Assembly (NCBI RefSeq): GCF_016827605.1
Contig: NZ_JAEPJQ010000002.1
Location: 62,001 to 126,000 of the forward strand
DNA from: Hyunsoonleella ulvae
GTDB lineage: Bacteria; Bacteroidota; Bacteroidia; Flavobacteriales; Flavobacteriaceae
DNA length: 64,000 nt
Reading direction: 5' to 3'
In this document: positions 43,879-53,195 of the stretch, piece after piece
Numbering within the stretch: the first letter of the stretch is position 1
Layout of the letters: every line of letters starts with the position of its first letter
Notes under the pieces: generated by a model
Told to the model about the DNA's origin: nothing
Databases searched by the model: none
What the model saw: the letters and a program-made list of their open reading frames with translations, nothing else
Position numbers and translations under genes: made by a program

Positions 43879-45687
43879 ATGAAAAAGTTTCTACTATGTG
43901 TACTTTGCTGTCTAACACTAAATATCTCAGCTCAAGATTATAGAGATTATTTAGGTGCAGGACATAGTAAAGGCATAACGGTAACCTCAAGTAGCCAACA
44001 AACAAGAACGGATTGGCGAGAAAGTGCCGAAGCCATCAACACCATTAATGGTCATGGTTTAGATGGAAAGCTTTTAGAAACGTCACGTTTTCTCGCACAA
44101 GCCACATTTGGAACAGATTTAAATTATATAAAATCTGTTGCAGAACAACCTTTTGAGGATTGGATTGACACCCAATTTGGAATAGATTCTTCTCCACTTC
44201 AACAATTAACACAAAGTATATTTAGTGAAGCGCGTCAAATATATTTATCAAATGGTGGTAATCCAGATAATAACACTACGCCTAACTGGACACACTTTAT
44301 GTATGCGTGGTGGCAGTCTAACATCAATAACGAAGACCTACTACGCCAAAGGATAGCATTAGCGCTTAGCGAAATTTTAGTTATTTCAAGAGAGTCTAAC
44401 CTTTCTAGTTACGGTGTAGGTTTGGCCGACTATTATGATGTATTAAAAGACAATGCATTTGGCAATTTTAGAGACCTTTTAAAAGATGTAACCATGCATC
44501 CAATGATGGGTGTTTACCTAAGTCATTATAACAACCCCAGAAGTATTCCTGATAGAAATATTCATCCGGATGAAAATTATGCACGAGAGATCATGCAATT
44601 ATTTACCATTGGTTTATATGAATTAAATCAAGATGGGACGTATGTTACTGACGGACAAGGCAATCGTATCCCAACCTATGACAATAACGACATTAAGGAA
44701 TTTTCAAAGGTTTTTACAGGTTTAGGACCAGCAGGAATTGAAGATGAATTTCCAGACAGAACATTACGATTTGGAATGGGACATTATTTTGCCAGAAAAG
44801 ATATGCCTATGATAATGTATGATGATTGGCATGAACCAGGAGCCAAACAACTGCTTAACGGTTACACTATACCAAGTGGACAATCTGGTATGCAGGATAT
44901 CGACGATGCTATCAATCATTTATTTAATCACAACAATACGGGACCTTTTATCGCAAAACGATTAATTCAACAATTGGTAAAATCTAATCCTTCTACTGGT
45001 TACGTATCACGCGTCAGTGCTGCTTTTAACAATACCAAAGGTGTAAGAGGAGACATGAAAGCCGTGATAAAAGCAATTTTATTAGATGAAGAAGCCAGAA
45101 ACTGTAGCTGGATTGAGAATCCTACAAGTGGTAAAATGATAGAACCAATGATGCGTTACTTTAACGTAGTAAGACAAATAGATTTGGATAATGATAATGG
45201 ACGTTATTGGAATAATGGATACGATTTCTTTAACAATACAGGACAGGCACCGCTATCTGCTCCTAGTGTTTTTAATTTTTTCCTCCCAGAATATGTACCC
45301 AATAGTGAATTTGCAGATGCAAATCTATTAGCTCCAGAATTTCAAATCCATAATTCTGCTACCAGTATAAATTACTTAAATCAGGTAGATGCATGGACAA
45401 ATCCACGATGGTATGATGTTCTAAGAACTTGGGGCTTAGAATTAGAAGGTACACCTCTAGATTTTGAGGCGTTAAAATATTACGCCAAAGACAGCGAAGT
45501 ACTAGTAAATCAATTAGATAAATTATTTACGCGTGGTCAACTTTCAAACGAAACTAAACAAATTATTGTTGACGCTGTAGAACCAATTGTAAACGGTTGG
45601 GGGCAAGAAGTTCAATATACAGACCTAAGGGTAAAAATGGCATTATACTTATTAATGTCAAGCCCAGATTATGTCATACTTAAATAA
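43879..45687 (+). CDS. DUF1800 family secreted protein
   Basis: A 602-residue protein with a Sec signal peptide (KKFLLCVLCCLTLNISAQ). The DUF1800 region begins near residue 70 (RFLAQATFGTDLNYIKS) and includes the hallmark HPDENYAREIMQLFTIGLYELNQDGTY block near 230, then FTGL, HEPGAKQLLNGYTIP and NHLFNHNNTGPFIAKRLIQQLV, and ends LLMSSPDYVI. No enzymatic activity is established for the family. It is almost always paired with DUF1501, as here, with 5 bases between the genes. It heads a three-gene operon with a T9SS protein and is probably periplasmic or surface-linked. Confidence 0.9.
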   Translation: MKKFLLCVLCCLTLNISAQDYRDYLGAGHSKGITVTSSSQQTRTDWRESAEAINTINGHGLDGKLLETSRFLAQATFGTDLNYIKSVAEQPFEDWIDTQFGIDSSPLQQLTQSIFSEARQIYLSNGGNPDNNTTPNWTHFMYAWWQSNINNEDLLRQRIALALSEILVISRESNLSSYGVGLADYYDVLKDNAFGNFRDLLKDVTMHPMMGVYLSHYNNPRSIPDRNIHPDENYAREIMQLFTIGLYELNQDGTYVTDGQGNRIPTYDNNDIKEFSKVFTGLGPAGIEDEFPDRTLRFGMGHYFARKDMPMIMYDDWHEPGAKQLLNGYTIPSGQSGMQDIDDAINHLFNHNNTGPFIAKRLIQQLVKSNPSTGYVSRVSAAFNNTKGVRGDMKAVIKAILLDEEARNCSWIENPTSGKMIEPMMRYFNVVRQIDLDNDNGRYWNNGYDFFNNTGQAPLSAPSVFNFFLPEYVPNSEFADANLLAPEFQIHNSATSINYLNQVDAWTNPRWYDVLRTWGLELEGTPLDFEALKYYAKDSEVLVNQLDKLFTRGQLSNETKQIIVDAVEPIVNGWGQEVQYTDLRVKMALYLLMSSPDYVILK

Positions 45688-45692
45688 AACAC

Positions 45693-47108
45693 ATGACGAC
45701 GAAGAAAAATACAATGTCTAGAAGAAAATTTTTGGGAGACTCCTGCGCTGCTTTGGGTTATACAACACTGTTTTCTTCGCTTATCAACTTAAAAGCTATG
45801 GCCGCCGCCGCCATGGATAATTCAGCAATTATACCTTATGGTGGAGATTATAAAGCATTAGTTTGCATAATGCTTAGTGGAGGAAACGATTCGTTTAATA
45901 TGCTTATTCCTAAAGGGGACAACGAATATAATGAATACGCTACTTCCAGATCAAACTTAGCGATTCCACAAAATGACGTATTGCAAATTAACCCAAATAC
46001 TAGTGATGGAAGAGTTTTTGGTCTACATCCAGAACTTGCAGACATGCGTCAACTTTTTGAGAGTGGTAACCTAGCCTTTATATCTAACGTGGGTACTCTT
46101 ATAGAACCTTCAACAAAAAGTGATATAAAAAATAATTCAGTTAAAACACCTTTAGGGCTCTTTTCGCATTCAGATCAATCCCAGCAATGGCAAACAGGAA
46201 AACCCGGGGAGCGGACCAATATTGGTTGGGGTGGTAAAATTGCAGATTTGGTTCAATCTATGAACTCCAGTACTGATATATCTATGAATATTTCTTTACG
46301 AGGTACAAATATATTTCAGCAAGGAGACCAAATAACACCTTACGCCATTAGAAATGAGGGCAGTGTAGGCATTAATGGATATCAAGGAGATGGTTTTTTC
46401 AACGAACTTAAAACCGAAGCTCTTAATTCCATGCTAGAAAGGGATTATCAAGACATATATAAAAACACCTATAAAAACACGATTAAAGCATCTAATGATG
46501 CAAATTTAGCATTTCAAACTGCTGTTGATGGAGTTCAAGATTTTGTGACTCCCCTTCCTGAAGAAAACGAGTTAGCACCCCAACTTCGTATGGTAGCCAA
46601 AACTATTGGTGCTAGAGATACTTTAGGATTTTCAAGACAAATTTTCTTTGTTGAAATTGGAGGTTTTGATAATCATGATGAATTATTAATCAACCAAGCA
46701 AGTAAACTAAAAGAAGTAAATGATGCCCTTGCATATTTTAACAGTTTACTTTTTGAATTGAATGCAAGTGATTGCGTAACAACATTTAGTGTATCTGATT
46801 TTGCGAGAACCTTAACATCAAATGGAAATGGAACAGATCATGCTTGGGGTGGCAATGCTTTTGTGATGGGAGGTGCAGTAAATGGGAAAGACATTTACGG
46901 AGACTACCCTACCCTTGCACTAGACAGTGATTTAGATTTAAGAAGTGGGGTACTTATCCCAACAACAGCTGCAGATTTGTACATGGCAGAATTAGCACTT
47001 TGGTTTGGAGTTTCCCCTTCAGATTTAAATATGGTATTACCTAATTTATCTAATTTTTACGATACCAGTAGCAGTAACCCACCAATAGGATTTATGAATT
47101 TAACATGA
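45693..47108 (+). CDS. DUF1501 family protein with Tat signal
   Basis: A 471-residue protein whose N-terminus carries a twin-arginine signal (SRRKFLGDSCAALGYTTLFSSL), so it is exported folded. The body resembles DUF1501, a sulfatase/alkaline-phosphatase-like fold: YKALVCIMLSGGNDSFNMLIP near residue 50, VFGLHPELADMRQLFESGNLAFISNVGTL near 107, LGLFSHSDQSQQWQTG near 150, and GTDHAWGGNAFVMGG near 380. The preceding gene is its usual DUF1800 partner. The next gene overlaps by 4 bases (ATGA), so translation is coupled. Function unknown; the Tat signal suggests a cofactor or metal. Confidence 0.9.
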   Translation: MTTKKNTMSRRKFLGDSCAALGYTTLFSSLINLKAMAAAAMDNSAIIPYGGDYKALVCIMLSGGNDSFNMLIPKGDNEYNEYATSRSNLAIPQNDVLQINPNTSDGRVFGLHPELADMRQLFESGNLAFISNVGTLIEPSTKSDIKNNSVKTPLGLFSHSDQSQQWQTGKPGERTNIGWGGKIADLVQSMNSSTDISMNISLRGTNIFQQGDQITPYAIRNEGSVGINGYQGDGFFNELKTEALNSMLERDYQDIYKNTYKNTIKASNDANLAFQTAVDGVQDFVTPLPEENELAPQLRMVAKTIGARDTLGFSRQIFFVEIGGFDNHDELLINQASKLKEVNDALAYFNSLLFELNASDCVTTFSVSDFARTLTSNGNGTDHAWGGNAFVMGGAVNGKDIYGDYPTLALDSDLDLRSGVLIPTTAADLYMAELALWFGVSPSDLNMVLPNLSNFYDTSSSNPPIGFMNLT

Positions 47109-47860
47109 TGAAACACACCTCTCTTTACCTAATATTATTTTTAGTTTCTTGTGTACAAGTTATAGAAGCACAATGCTACCCAGATAGGCATAGCACTAAT
47201 TGGTTTGATGGTTGGGTGTCTTGTGAACCCTCTCAAAATCCCATAACATCCTATGGAGAAACACACTGGATTATGTACGATTTAGGGTATAATTATGTAT
47301 TGAACGAAACCCAATTTTGGAACGCTAACGAACCCCGAAATTTAGATTTTGGTATCAACGAATTTCACGTAGATTACTCTCTTGATGCTATTACATGGAA
47401 TACCTTGGGCACTTTTAATTTAGAACAAGCCTCAGGGACATCCACATACCAAGGCAGTGAAGGACCAAACTTTAATGCCACAAAAGCCAGATATGTGCTT
47501 ATAACACCAACTTCAAATTTTGGAGGTAGCTGTTATGGTTTTAGCGAATTAAAAATAGAAATTACAGATCCTTTCACAGTAGTTGAAGAGGAAGATGGAT
47601 ACAACGCATCGGTGTACCCAAATCCGTTTATTGATTCTGTTTCATTGAGGGTTGTAAGTTTGTCACAATCTGAGCCGGTAAATTTTACGTTGTACGATAT
47701 CATGGGGCGTGCCATTACCAGTGGTAATATTAACATTACAGAAGACAATCAAAACTACCAGCTACCAATTAACGGTTATAATCTATCCGTTGGGATTTAC
47801 ATCTTAAAAACCAATCAAAACGGTAAAGAAAAATCCTTTAAGCTGATTAAGAGAAAATAA
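47105..47860 (+). CDS. Secreted discoidin-like protein with T9SS type A sorting domain
   Basis: A 251-residue protein with a signal peptide (residues 1-22). Residues about 25-155 resemble a discoidin / F5-8C jelly-roll: HWIMYDLGYNYVLNETQFWNAN, then DYSLDAITWNTLGTFNLEQA and ARYVLITPTSNFGGSCYGFSELKIEI. The C-terminal ~75 residues are a T9SS sorting domain (SVYPNPFIDSVSLRV, then SVGIYILKTNQNGKEKSFKLIKRK). It overlaps the DUF1501 gene by 4 bases. It probably binds sugars or surface partners and is the secreted output of the DUF1800-DUF1501 operon; that link is inference. Confidence 0.82.
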   Translation: MMKHTSLYLILFLVSCVQVIEAQCYPDRHSTNWFDGWVSCEPSQNPITSYGETHWIMYDLGYNYVLNETQFWNANEPRNLDFGINEFHVDYSLDAITWNTLGTFNLEQASGTSTYQGSEGPNFNATKARYVLITPTSNFGGSCYGFSELKIEITDPFTVVEEEDGYNASVYPNPFIDSVSLRVVSLSQSEPVNFTLYDIMGRAITSGNINITEDNQNYQLPINGYNLSVGIYILKTNQNGKEKSFKLIKRK

Positions 47861-47996
47861 TCGTGTGGGCTGTATACAAACCTTAAATTAATATTCTACT
47901 TTATTAAGGCACATCACATATTTAAACTTCGAGAAGAAAATATTTAGGACTATCTTTAATTTATTATTTTTACGAGCAACTAAAAATGAATAAAGA

Positions 47997-48815
47997 ATGT
48001 CTACTGCTAAAAAAGAATACAAACGCGTTACCGTAAAATCCTTGGTGGATATGAAAGCTTCGAGCGAGAAAATATCCATGCTTACCGCTTACGATTATAC
48101 CATGGCAAAGATTGTAGATGGGGCAGGTGTTGATGTAATTTTGGTTGGCGATTCTGCTAGTAACGTTATGGCTGGACATGAAACTACCTTACCTATTACT
48201 TTAGATCAAATGATTTATCATGCCTCTTCTGTAGTACGTGCCATCAAAAGAGCCTTGATTGTTGTTGATTTACCGTTTGGAAGCTACCAGAGCGACCCTA
48301 AAGAAGCCTTACGCTCCGCCATTAGAATTATGAAGGAAAGTGGTGCGCATTCTGTAAAGCTAGAAGGTGGCAAAGAAATTAAAGAATCTATAAAGCGTAT
48401 TTTAAATGCTGGAATTCCTGTTATGGGACATTTAGGATTAACACCACAATCTATATATAAATTTGGAACTTATACAGTTCGTGCAAAAGAAGAGCGAGAA
48501 GCTGAACAATTATTGAGTGACGCCAAAATGTTAGAAAAATTAGGATGCTTTGCTATTGTCTTAGAAAAAATCCCTGCTAAATTAGCCCAACAGGTTGCAG
48601 AAAGTGTTAGCATTCCCATTATTGGTATTGGAGCAGGACCAGATGTTGACGGACAAGTTTTGGTGCTTCATGACATGATTGGTATGACCCATGAGTTTAA
48701 TCCAAGATTTTTAAGACGTTATTTAAATTTATATGAAGAAATGACCTCTGCTATTTCCCAATATGTTGATGATGTTAAGACCAAAGACTTTCCAAATGAA
48801 AGTGAACAATATTAA
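47997..48815 (+). CDS. panB: 3-methyl-2-oxobutanoate hydroxymethyltransferase
   Basis: Ketopantoate hydroxymethyltransferase: adds a hydroxymethyl group from methylene-THF to 2-oxoisovalerate in pantothenate (CoA) synthesis. It is a 272-residue cytosolic TIM-barrel enzyme. Conserved blocks are [43 protein letters not shown] (Mg2+ and substrate site), KLEGG near residue 121, [10 protein letters not shown] near 141 and [25 protein letters not shown] near 208. panC and panD are not adjacent. A TATTTTTA -7-like element lies at 47965-47972. Confidence 0.96.
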   Translation: MSTAKKEYKRVTVKSLVDMKASSEKISMLTAYDYTMAKIVDGAGVDVILVGDSASNVMAGHETTLPITLDQMIYHASSVVRAIKRALIVVDLPFGSYQSDPKEALRSAIRIMKESGAHSVKLEGGKEIKESIKRILNAGIPVMGHLGLTPQSIYKFGTYTVRAKEEREAEQLLSDAKMLEKLGCFAIVLEKIPAKLAQQVAESVSIPIIGIGAGPDVDGQVLVLHDMIGMTHEFNPRFLRRYLNLYEEMTSAISQYVDDVKTKDFPNESEQY

Positions 48816-48992
48816 TCTAGATGTCTTAGATAGTTAGATTTTTAATAATAACTCTCAGTTCAGCTTACGGAATGGAGACACAATTATTAATAGCTTTTGA
48901 TTTAAAGTGTATTTCAAAAGAAACGTTAAATAGTGCCTCGTCCGCATTGGTTGAAATCAATTTTAAGATACTAAAACCTAAAAGGTCTAATA

Positions 48993-49685
48993 ATGTCTAA
49001 AAGATCTAATCCATCTAATTTACAAGTACTTTACGAAGACAACCATATTATAATCGTAAACAAACGTGCTGGTGATATTGTTCAAGGAGACAAAACAGGA
49101 GATACCCCCTTAAACGATGTTGTTAAAGCCTACATTAAAAACAAATACAATAAACCAGGAAATGTGTATTTAGGAACAGTACACCGGTTGGACAGACCAA
49201 CATCTGGCATTGTAATATTTGCAAAAACAAGCAAAGTCTTACCTAGGTTAAACAAATTATTTTTAGCAAAAGAAATAAAAAAAACCTATTGGGCTGTCGT
49301 AAAGCAAGCACCATCAAAATCTGAGGGCACGCTTGTACATTGGCTTAAAAAGAACCCTAAAAACAATAAATCTTACTCACATATAAAGGAAGTTAAAGAC
49401 AGTAAAAAAGCCATTTTACATTACAAAACGATACAACAACTAGATAACTACACACTTTTGGAAATCAATCTAGAAACTGGCAGACATCATCAAATTAGAA
49501 CGCAATTATCTAGTATTGGCAGCCCTATAAAAGGGGATTTAAAGTATGGGTTTAGTAGAAGCAATAGAGATGCTAGTATACATTTACACGCTAGACGTAT
49601 CGAGTTTATACATCCTGTAAAAAAAGAATCTTTATCTATTATTGCTCCATTACCCAATGACCCCATTTGGAATGCTTGCACTTAA
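48993..49685 (+). CDS. RluA-family pseudouridine synthase
   Basis: A 230-residue RNA pseudouridine synthase. The catalytic aspartate lies in HRLDRPTSG near residues 65-73, and ETGRHHQIRTQLSSIGSPIKGDLKYG near 155-180 is the usual second motif. There is no N-terminal S4 domain, so it is the short type (RluC/RluD-like core or TruC-like). The RNA target cannot be inferred. The first eight codons lie in a TCTAA-type DNA repeat that continues from the upstream region. The stop is 17 bases before the aldehyde dehydrogenase start. Confidence 0.92.
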   Translation: MSKRSNPSNLQVLYEDNHIIIVNKRAGDIVQGDKTGDTPLNDVVKAYIKNKYNKPGNVYLGTVHRLDRPTSGIVIFAKTSKVLPRLNKLFLAKEIKKTYWAVVKQAPSKSEGTLVHWLKKNPKNNKSYSHIKEVKDSKKAILHYKTIQQLDNYTLLEINLETGRHHQIRTQLSSIGSPIKGDLKYGFSRSNRDASIHLHARRIEFIHPVKKESLSIIAPLPNDPIWNACT

Positions 49686-49702
49686 AGTTTTATCTTAGGG
49701 CA

Positions 49703-51082
49703 ATGAAATCAATTCCAGAACTTGTTGCTTCTCATAAAGCATTTTTTTTATCGCAAGGAACTAAAGACGTTTCTTATCGCTTGCTACTTTTAAAAGCTTT
49801 AAAGCAAGAAATCATCAAAAAAGAACAAGATATTTTTGATGCATTGTATAACGATTTCAGAAAATCAGAATTTGAAACCTATATCAGTGAGTTTGGATTG
49901 GTAATTTCTGAGCTAAACCTAGCCATTAAAAAACTAAAGACCTGGAGCAGACCTAAACGTGTTAGAGCTTCAATCTTAACCTTTCCCTCCAAAGACTACA
50001 TTTATAAAGTGCCTTATGGCTCAGTTTTAGTAATTGCGCCTTGGAATTATCCGTTCCTATTAGCCATGAATCCACTAATTATGGCTATTGCTGCAGGAAA
50101 TACCGTTGTTTTAAAACCAAGTGAACTTACCGAAAACACATCTAAAGTATTAACTAAAATTATTAAAAATGTATTTCCCGAGGATGTATGCACTTCTATC
50201 GAAGGAGGTATTCCTTTAGCTACAGCATTATTAGCCCAAAAGTGGGACTATATTTTTTTCACAGGAAGTACTAAAGTTGGTAAAATTGTTGCAGAAGCTG
50301 CAGCAAAACATTTAACCCCAGTAACATTAGAATTGGGAGGGAAATCACCCTGTATTATTGATGACACTATTGATGTAAAATTGATAGCAAGACGCTTAGT
50401 TTGGGGGAAGCTATTAAATGGCGGACAAACTTGTATTGCTCCAGATTTCGTTATTGTTAAATCTAGTATTAAAGCCAATTTAGTAAATGCTATAAAAAAA
50501 GAAATTACTAGGAGATATAGCGAAGATATTTTTCAATCGGGAGATTTTCCCAGAATTATCAACTCAAAAAACCTAAAACGACTGGTATCATTAATTGAAA
50601 ATGAAAGTATCATTTTTGGAGGAGAAATCGATGAAAAAACCAATTACCTATCCCCTACATTAGTAGACAGTCCTAAATTGGATAGTAAGATTATGACGGA
50701 GGAAATTTTTGGTCCCATTTTACCAATTTTAGCTTATGAAGCTGAAAAAGACATTGCCAAAATTCTAAATGGTATAGAGAGACCTTTAGCCTTTTATGTC
50801 TTTTCTAAAAACAAGAGTTTTTATAGCAAAATAATTACTACCTATAATTTTGGTGGAGGAGTAATTAATGATCCTTTAATCCATTTTGGTAACTCAAAAT
50901 TACCTTTTGGTGGTATTGGAGCCAGTGGTATGGGTAACTACCATGGCATTCATGGATTTGATACGTTTTCGCATAAAAAAGCTATTATGAAACGTGGTAC
51001 ATGGCTTGATCTACCTCTAAGATATGCGCCTTATAAAGGGAAAATAAATCTCTTAAAAACAATATTTAAATATTTTGGGTAA
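49703..51082 (+). CDS. Aldehyde dehydrogenase (ALDH3-like)
   Basis: NAD(P)+-dependent oxidation of aldehydes to acids. The ATG at 49703 (KSIPELVASHKAF) gives 459 residues; the frame extends 12 codons into the pseudouridine synthase gene, but that extension is unlike the family. Motifs: VIAPWNYPF near residue 111, the cofactor loop FTGSTKVGK near 187, catalytic Glu in LELGGKSPC near 211 and catalytic Cys in NGGQTCIAPD near 245. The compact length and FGGIGASGMGNYHG C-terminal block fit the ALDH3 (fatty/aromatic aldehyde) group. It converges on the histidine kinase with 4 bases between stops. Confidence 0.93.
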   Translation: MKSIPELVASHKAFFLSQGTKDVSYRLLLLKALKQEIIKKEQDIFDALYNDFRKSEFETYISEFGLVISELNLAIKKLKTWSRPKRVRASILTFPSKDYIYKVPYGSVLVIAPWNYPFLLAMNPLIMAIAAGNTVVLKPSELTENTSKVLTKIIKNVFPEDVCTSIEGGIPLATALLAQKWDYIFFTGSTKVGKIVAEAAAKHLTPVTLELGGKSPCIIDDTIDVKLIARRLVWGKLLNGGQTCIAPDFVIVKSSIKANLVNAIKKEITRRYSEDIFQSGDFPRIINSKNLKRLVSLIENESIIFGGEIDEKTNYLSPTLVDSPKLDSKIMTEEIFGPILPILAYEAEKDIAKILNGIERPLAFYVFSKNKSFYSKIITTYNFGGGVINDPLIHFGNSKLPFGGIGASGMGNYHGIHGFDTFSHKKAIMKRGTWLDLPLRYAPYKGKINLLKTIFKYFG

Positions 51083-51086
51083 ACGT

Positions 51087-51887
51087 TTAATGTAAAGGAT
51101 ACACCAATACAAGTTCAACACCTTCATTAGGTTTTGATTTTAACTCAAGTGTTGCTCCAATAAGTTCCGCCCTACTTTTCATATTAATTAAACCAGAGCC
51201 TTTTTCAACCTCATTTATATCAAAACCTTTTCCATCATCTTTAGCAGTAATAACTATACTATCAAGCTTATAATCCAATGTTATATTCAAATTTTTTGCT
51301 TCGGAATACTTTACGGAATTGGATAAAAACTCCTGAAGTATCCTAAATACAATAATCTCGTGATTTCTATCTGTAAAGTTTATTTTATTACCAATAATCT
51401 TTAATTCAGCCGATGTAAACTTCATGCGTTTTAAGCGATCCAGCTCATTGGTAATGGATTTTTCAAAACCTATATTTAAAATCACATCGTTATTTAGGGT
51501 TTTGGATAAAGCACGTACTTCCTTCAGTCCATTACTTAAGGCCTCTGTGGTGTCTTTAAATTTATCTCTAACATCATTAGAAACCTGCATTTTTAAAATA
51601 CTTAACTGCATACTGGCAAACGACAACAACTGCCCTACATTATCATGTAGTTCCCAACCAATATTTTTTAAAGTTTGTTCTTGGGTTTCGGTTTGCGCTT
51701 TTACCATTTCCTCTTCAAAAGCACGCTGCTGTTTGATTTTATCTAACAGCAACTTATTTTTTCGCTTTTGGAATACTATGAAGAATATAACAACAAGCGA
51801 AGTTATAATCACTAGAACAGCAATCATATAAACTAACATATAACGCTCAGAAGCGCTGCTTACAATTCGTTCTCCGGTTTGCACCAT
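51087..51887 (-). CDS. HisKA_3-type sensor histidine kinase
   Basis: A 266-residue kinase of the NarX/LiaS/DesK class. One membrane segment (about 17-40) is followed by a coiled coil. The HisKA_3 dimerisation domain has the phosphoacceptor His in IGWELHDNVGQLL near residue 81. The HATPase domain has the N-box FLSNSVKYSEA near 190 and the G-box DDGKGFDI near 218, then GSGLINMKSRAELIGA. There is almost no sensory domain of its own. The preceding gene encodes a multi-pass membrane protein and overlaps by 28 bases, suggesting a split sensor. No response regulator is adjacent. Confidence 0.9.
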   Translation of the reverse strand: MVQTGERIVSSASERYMLVYMIAVLVIITSLVVIFFIVFQKRKNKLLLDKIKQQRAFEEEMVKAQTETQEQTLKNIGWELHDNVGQLLSFASMQLSILKMQVSNDVRDKFKDTTEALSNGLKEVRALSKTLNNDVILNIGFEKSITNELDRLKRMKFTSAELKIIGNKINFTDRNHEIIVFRILQEFLSNSVKYSEAKNLNITLDYKLDSIVITAKDDGKGFDINEVEKGSGLINMKSRAELIGATLELKSKPNEGVELVLVYPLH

Positions 51888-52585
51888 ATAAAAGCAAAGG
51901 TATAAGTTAAATACATAAATATATTGGCGAATAAAAATACTTGACGTCTTAAATACAAAAACTCCTTATCAAAATGACCAATACCAATCTCATACTCATA
52001 ATAAACATCATAAAATGTCATAGGAGAAATAATTAACCACCAAATAAATATAGTCGCACTAATATAAAAATTAATGTTTTTATAAAATACCAATACTTTT
52101 TCGCTAAGTAAAATCTCAACAAAAAATAAAACAGCGCAAAGAAATATTATTACGGCTCCTAATAAATTTAAAACTATAAAAAAATGATTAAAGAAGTCCT
52201 GCCAATTAACTATAACATATATTATAGAAAAAGTAAGAAAAGAATACCTAGCAACTTTAATCAACTTCTTAAAGGATTGAGTCTCTAAAATATTAATATA
52301 ATAAAAAGAAAAAAACATTATAGCACCTATAACCCAATAAATATTAGTCCACCAATGATTCTTTTCAAGTTTTGTCCCTATGAGAAAGTGTAGCCATTTA
52401 TCAGGCTTAACAAAATAATTGTAGGCTCCAAAAATTTCAGATATTGCAATAAAAACAAGAAAATAAATAAAGTATTTAACAGGTGTTTTACTAAATTTTT
52501 TTAAATATAAAACACCTGTTATAGCTGCCAATAATTCGAGAGCAACTATTATGTAGAAATAATTTTCTAAGAGAAATGTAACCAC
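51860..52585 (-). CDS. Multi-pass membrane protein, probable sensor partner of the histidine kinase
   Basis: A 241-residue protein with about seven hydrophobic segments: near 8-28, 36-55, 80-100, 110-128, 133-157, 172-192 and 215-235. It has the aromatic-rich character of 7TM sensor domains. No named family recognised. Its 3' end overlaps the kinase gene by 28 bases, and a small anchored protein gene ends 18 bases upstream, so the three are probably one operon. I infer that it supplies the membrane sensory part missing from the kinase. Confidence 0.72.
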   Translation of the reverse strand: MVTFLLENYFYIIVALELLAAITGVLYLKKFSKTPVKYFIYFLVFIAISEIFGAYNYFVKPDKWLHFLIGTKLEKNHWWTNIYWVIGAIMFFSFYYINILETQSFKKLIKVARYSFLTFSIIYVIVNWQDFFNHFFIVLNLLGAVIIFLCAVLFFVEILLSEKVLVFYKNINFYISATIFIWWLIISPMTFYDVYYEYEIGIGHFDKEFLYLRRQVFLFANIFMYLTYTFAFIWCKPENEL

Positions 52586-52603
52586 AAAAAACAGAACAGT
52601 TTA

Positions 52604-53116
52604 TCAAGGGTATTGTCCTTGCCCACCTCCACCTGCGTTCAATGGTGGTGTATTATCTTTATCACCTTGTAGCATTAGGTCAAACATACTTGCCTTAGAT
52701 AATTCACCATCAACAGTAGGTGCAATAAACAAAGTATTTCTATTTTTTAACTTGGGGTCAGAGTTTTTACCATAATTCCCCATAAATACTGCAATACCTG
52801 TCATTTTATACCCCAAAGAATCAATTCTAGCTTCAGCATAGTCTAAATAATCCCTTACAACATCTAAAGACCAAGCTACATTGGTAGTTTGCTTTCTAGA
52901 CCCTTCTACTTCTAATGTAGAGTCAATTTCAGTAGGATTATTTCGTTGCCAATTCTTAAATAATTGAGTCGCCTTTACTACAGAAATAGTATCCTTAGGT
53001 GCTCTAATTTTTCTATCCATTCCATGCATATCGTCTCCAGTTGGTCTTGGGCAAAAGAAATAGGTTAATAATGCCCCGATAATAAACCCTAAAATAATTG
53101 ATCCTAAATTTTTCAT
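52604..53116 (-). CDS. Membrane-anchored hypothetical protein
   Basis: A 170-residue protein with a single N-terminal membrane segment (KNLGSIILGFIIGALLTYFFCP). A hydrophilic domain follows, with TQLFKNWQRNN, NVAWSLDVVRDYLDYAEARIDSLGYKMTGIAVFMGNYG and RNTLFIAPT blocks, and then a Gly/Pro-rich tail (GGGGQGQYP). No catalytic motif is visible. Similar proteins are conserved in Flavobacteriaceae (recollection, not searched). It is the first gene of the split-sensor operon and may present a periplasmic ligand-binding domain to the membrane partner; that is speculative. Confidence 0.7.
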   Translation of the reverse strand: MKNLGSIILGFIIGALLTYFFCPRPTGDDMHGMDRKIRAPKDTISVVKATQLFKNWQRNNPTEIDSTLEVEGSRKQTTNVAWSLDVVRDYLDYAEARIDSLGYKMTGIAVFMGNYGKNSDPKLKNRNTLFIAPTVDGELSKASMFDLMLQGDKDNTPPLNAGGGGQGQYP

Positions 53117-53195
53117 AATTTAATATTGTTAGTTAATAATAGCTTCCTTAAAAATAGCAAAAAGATTTAATTATGTACGATTTTATCTAAAAAAA

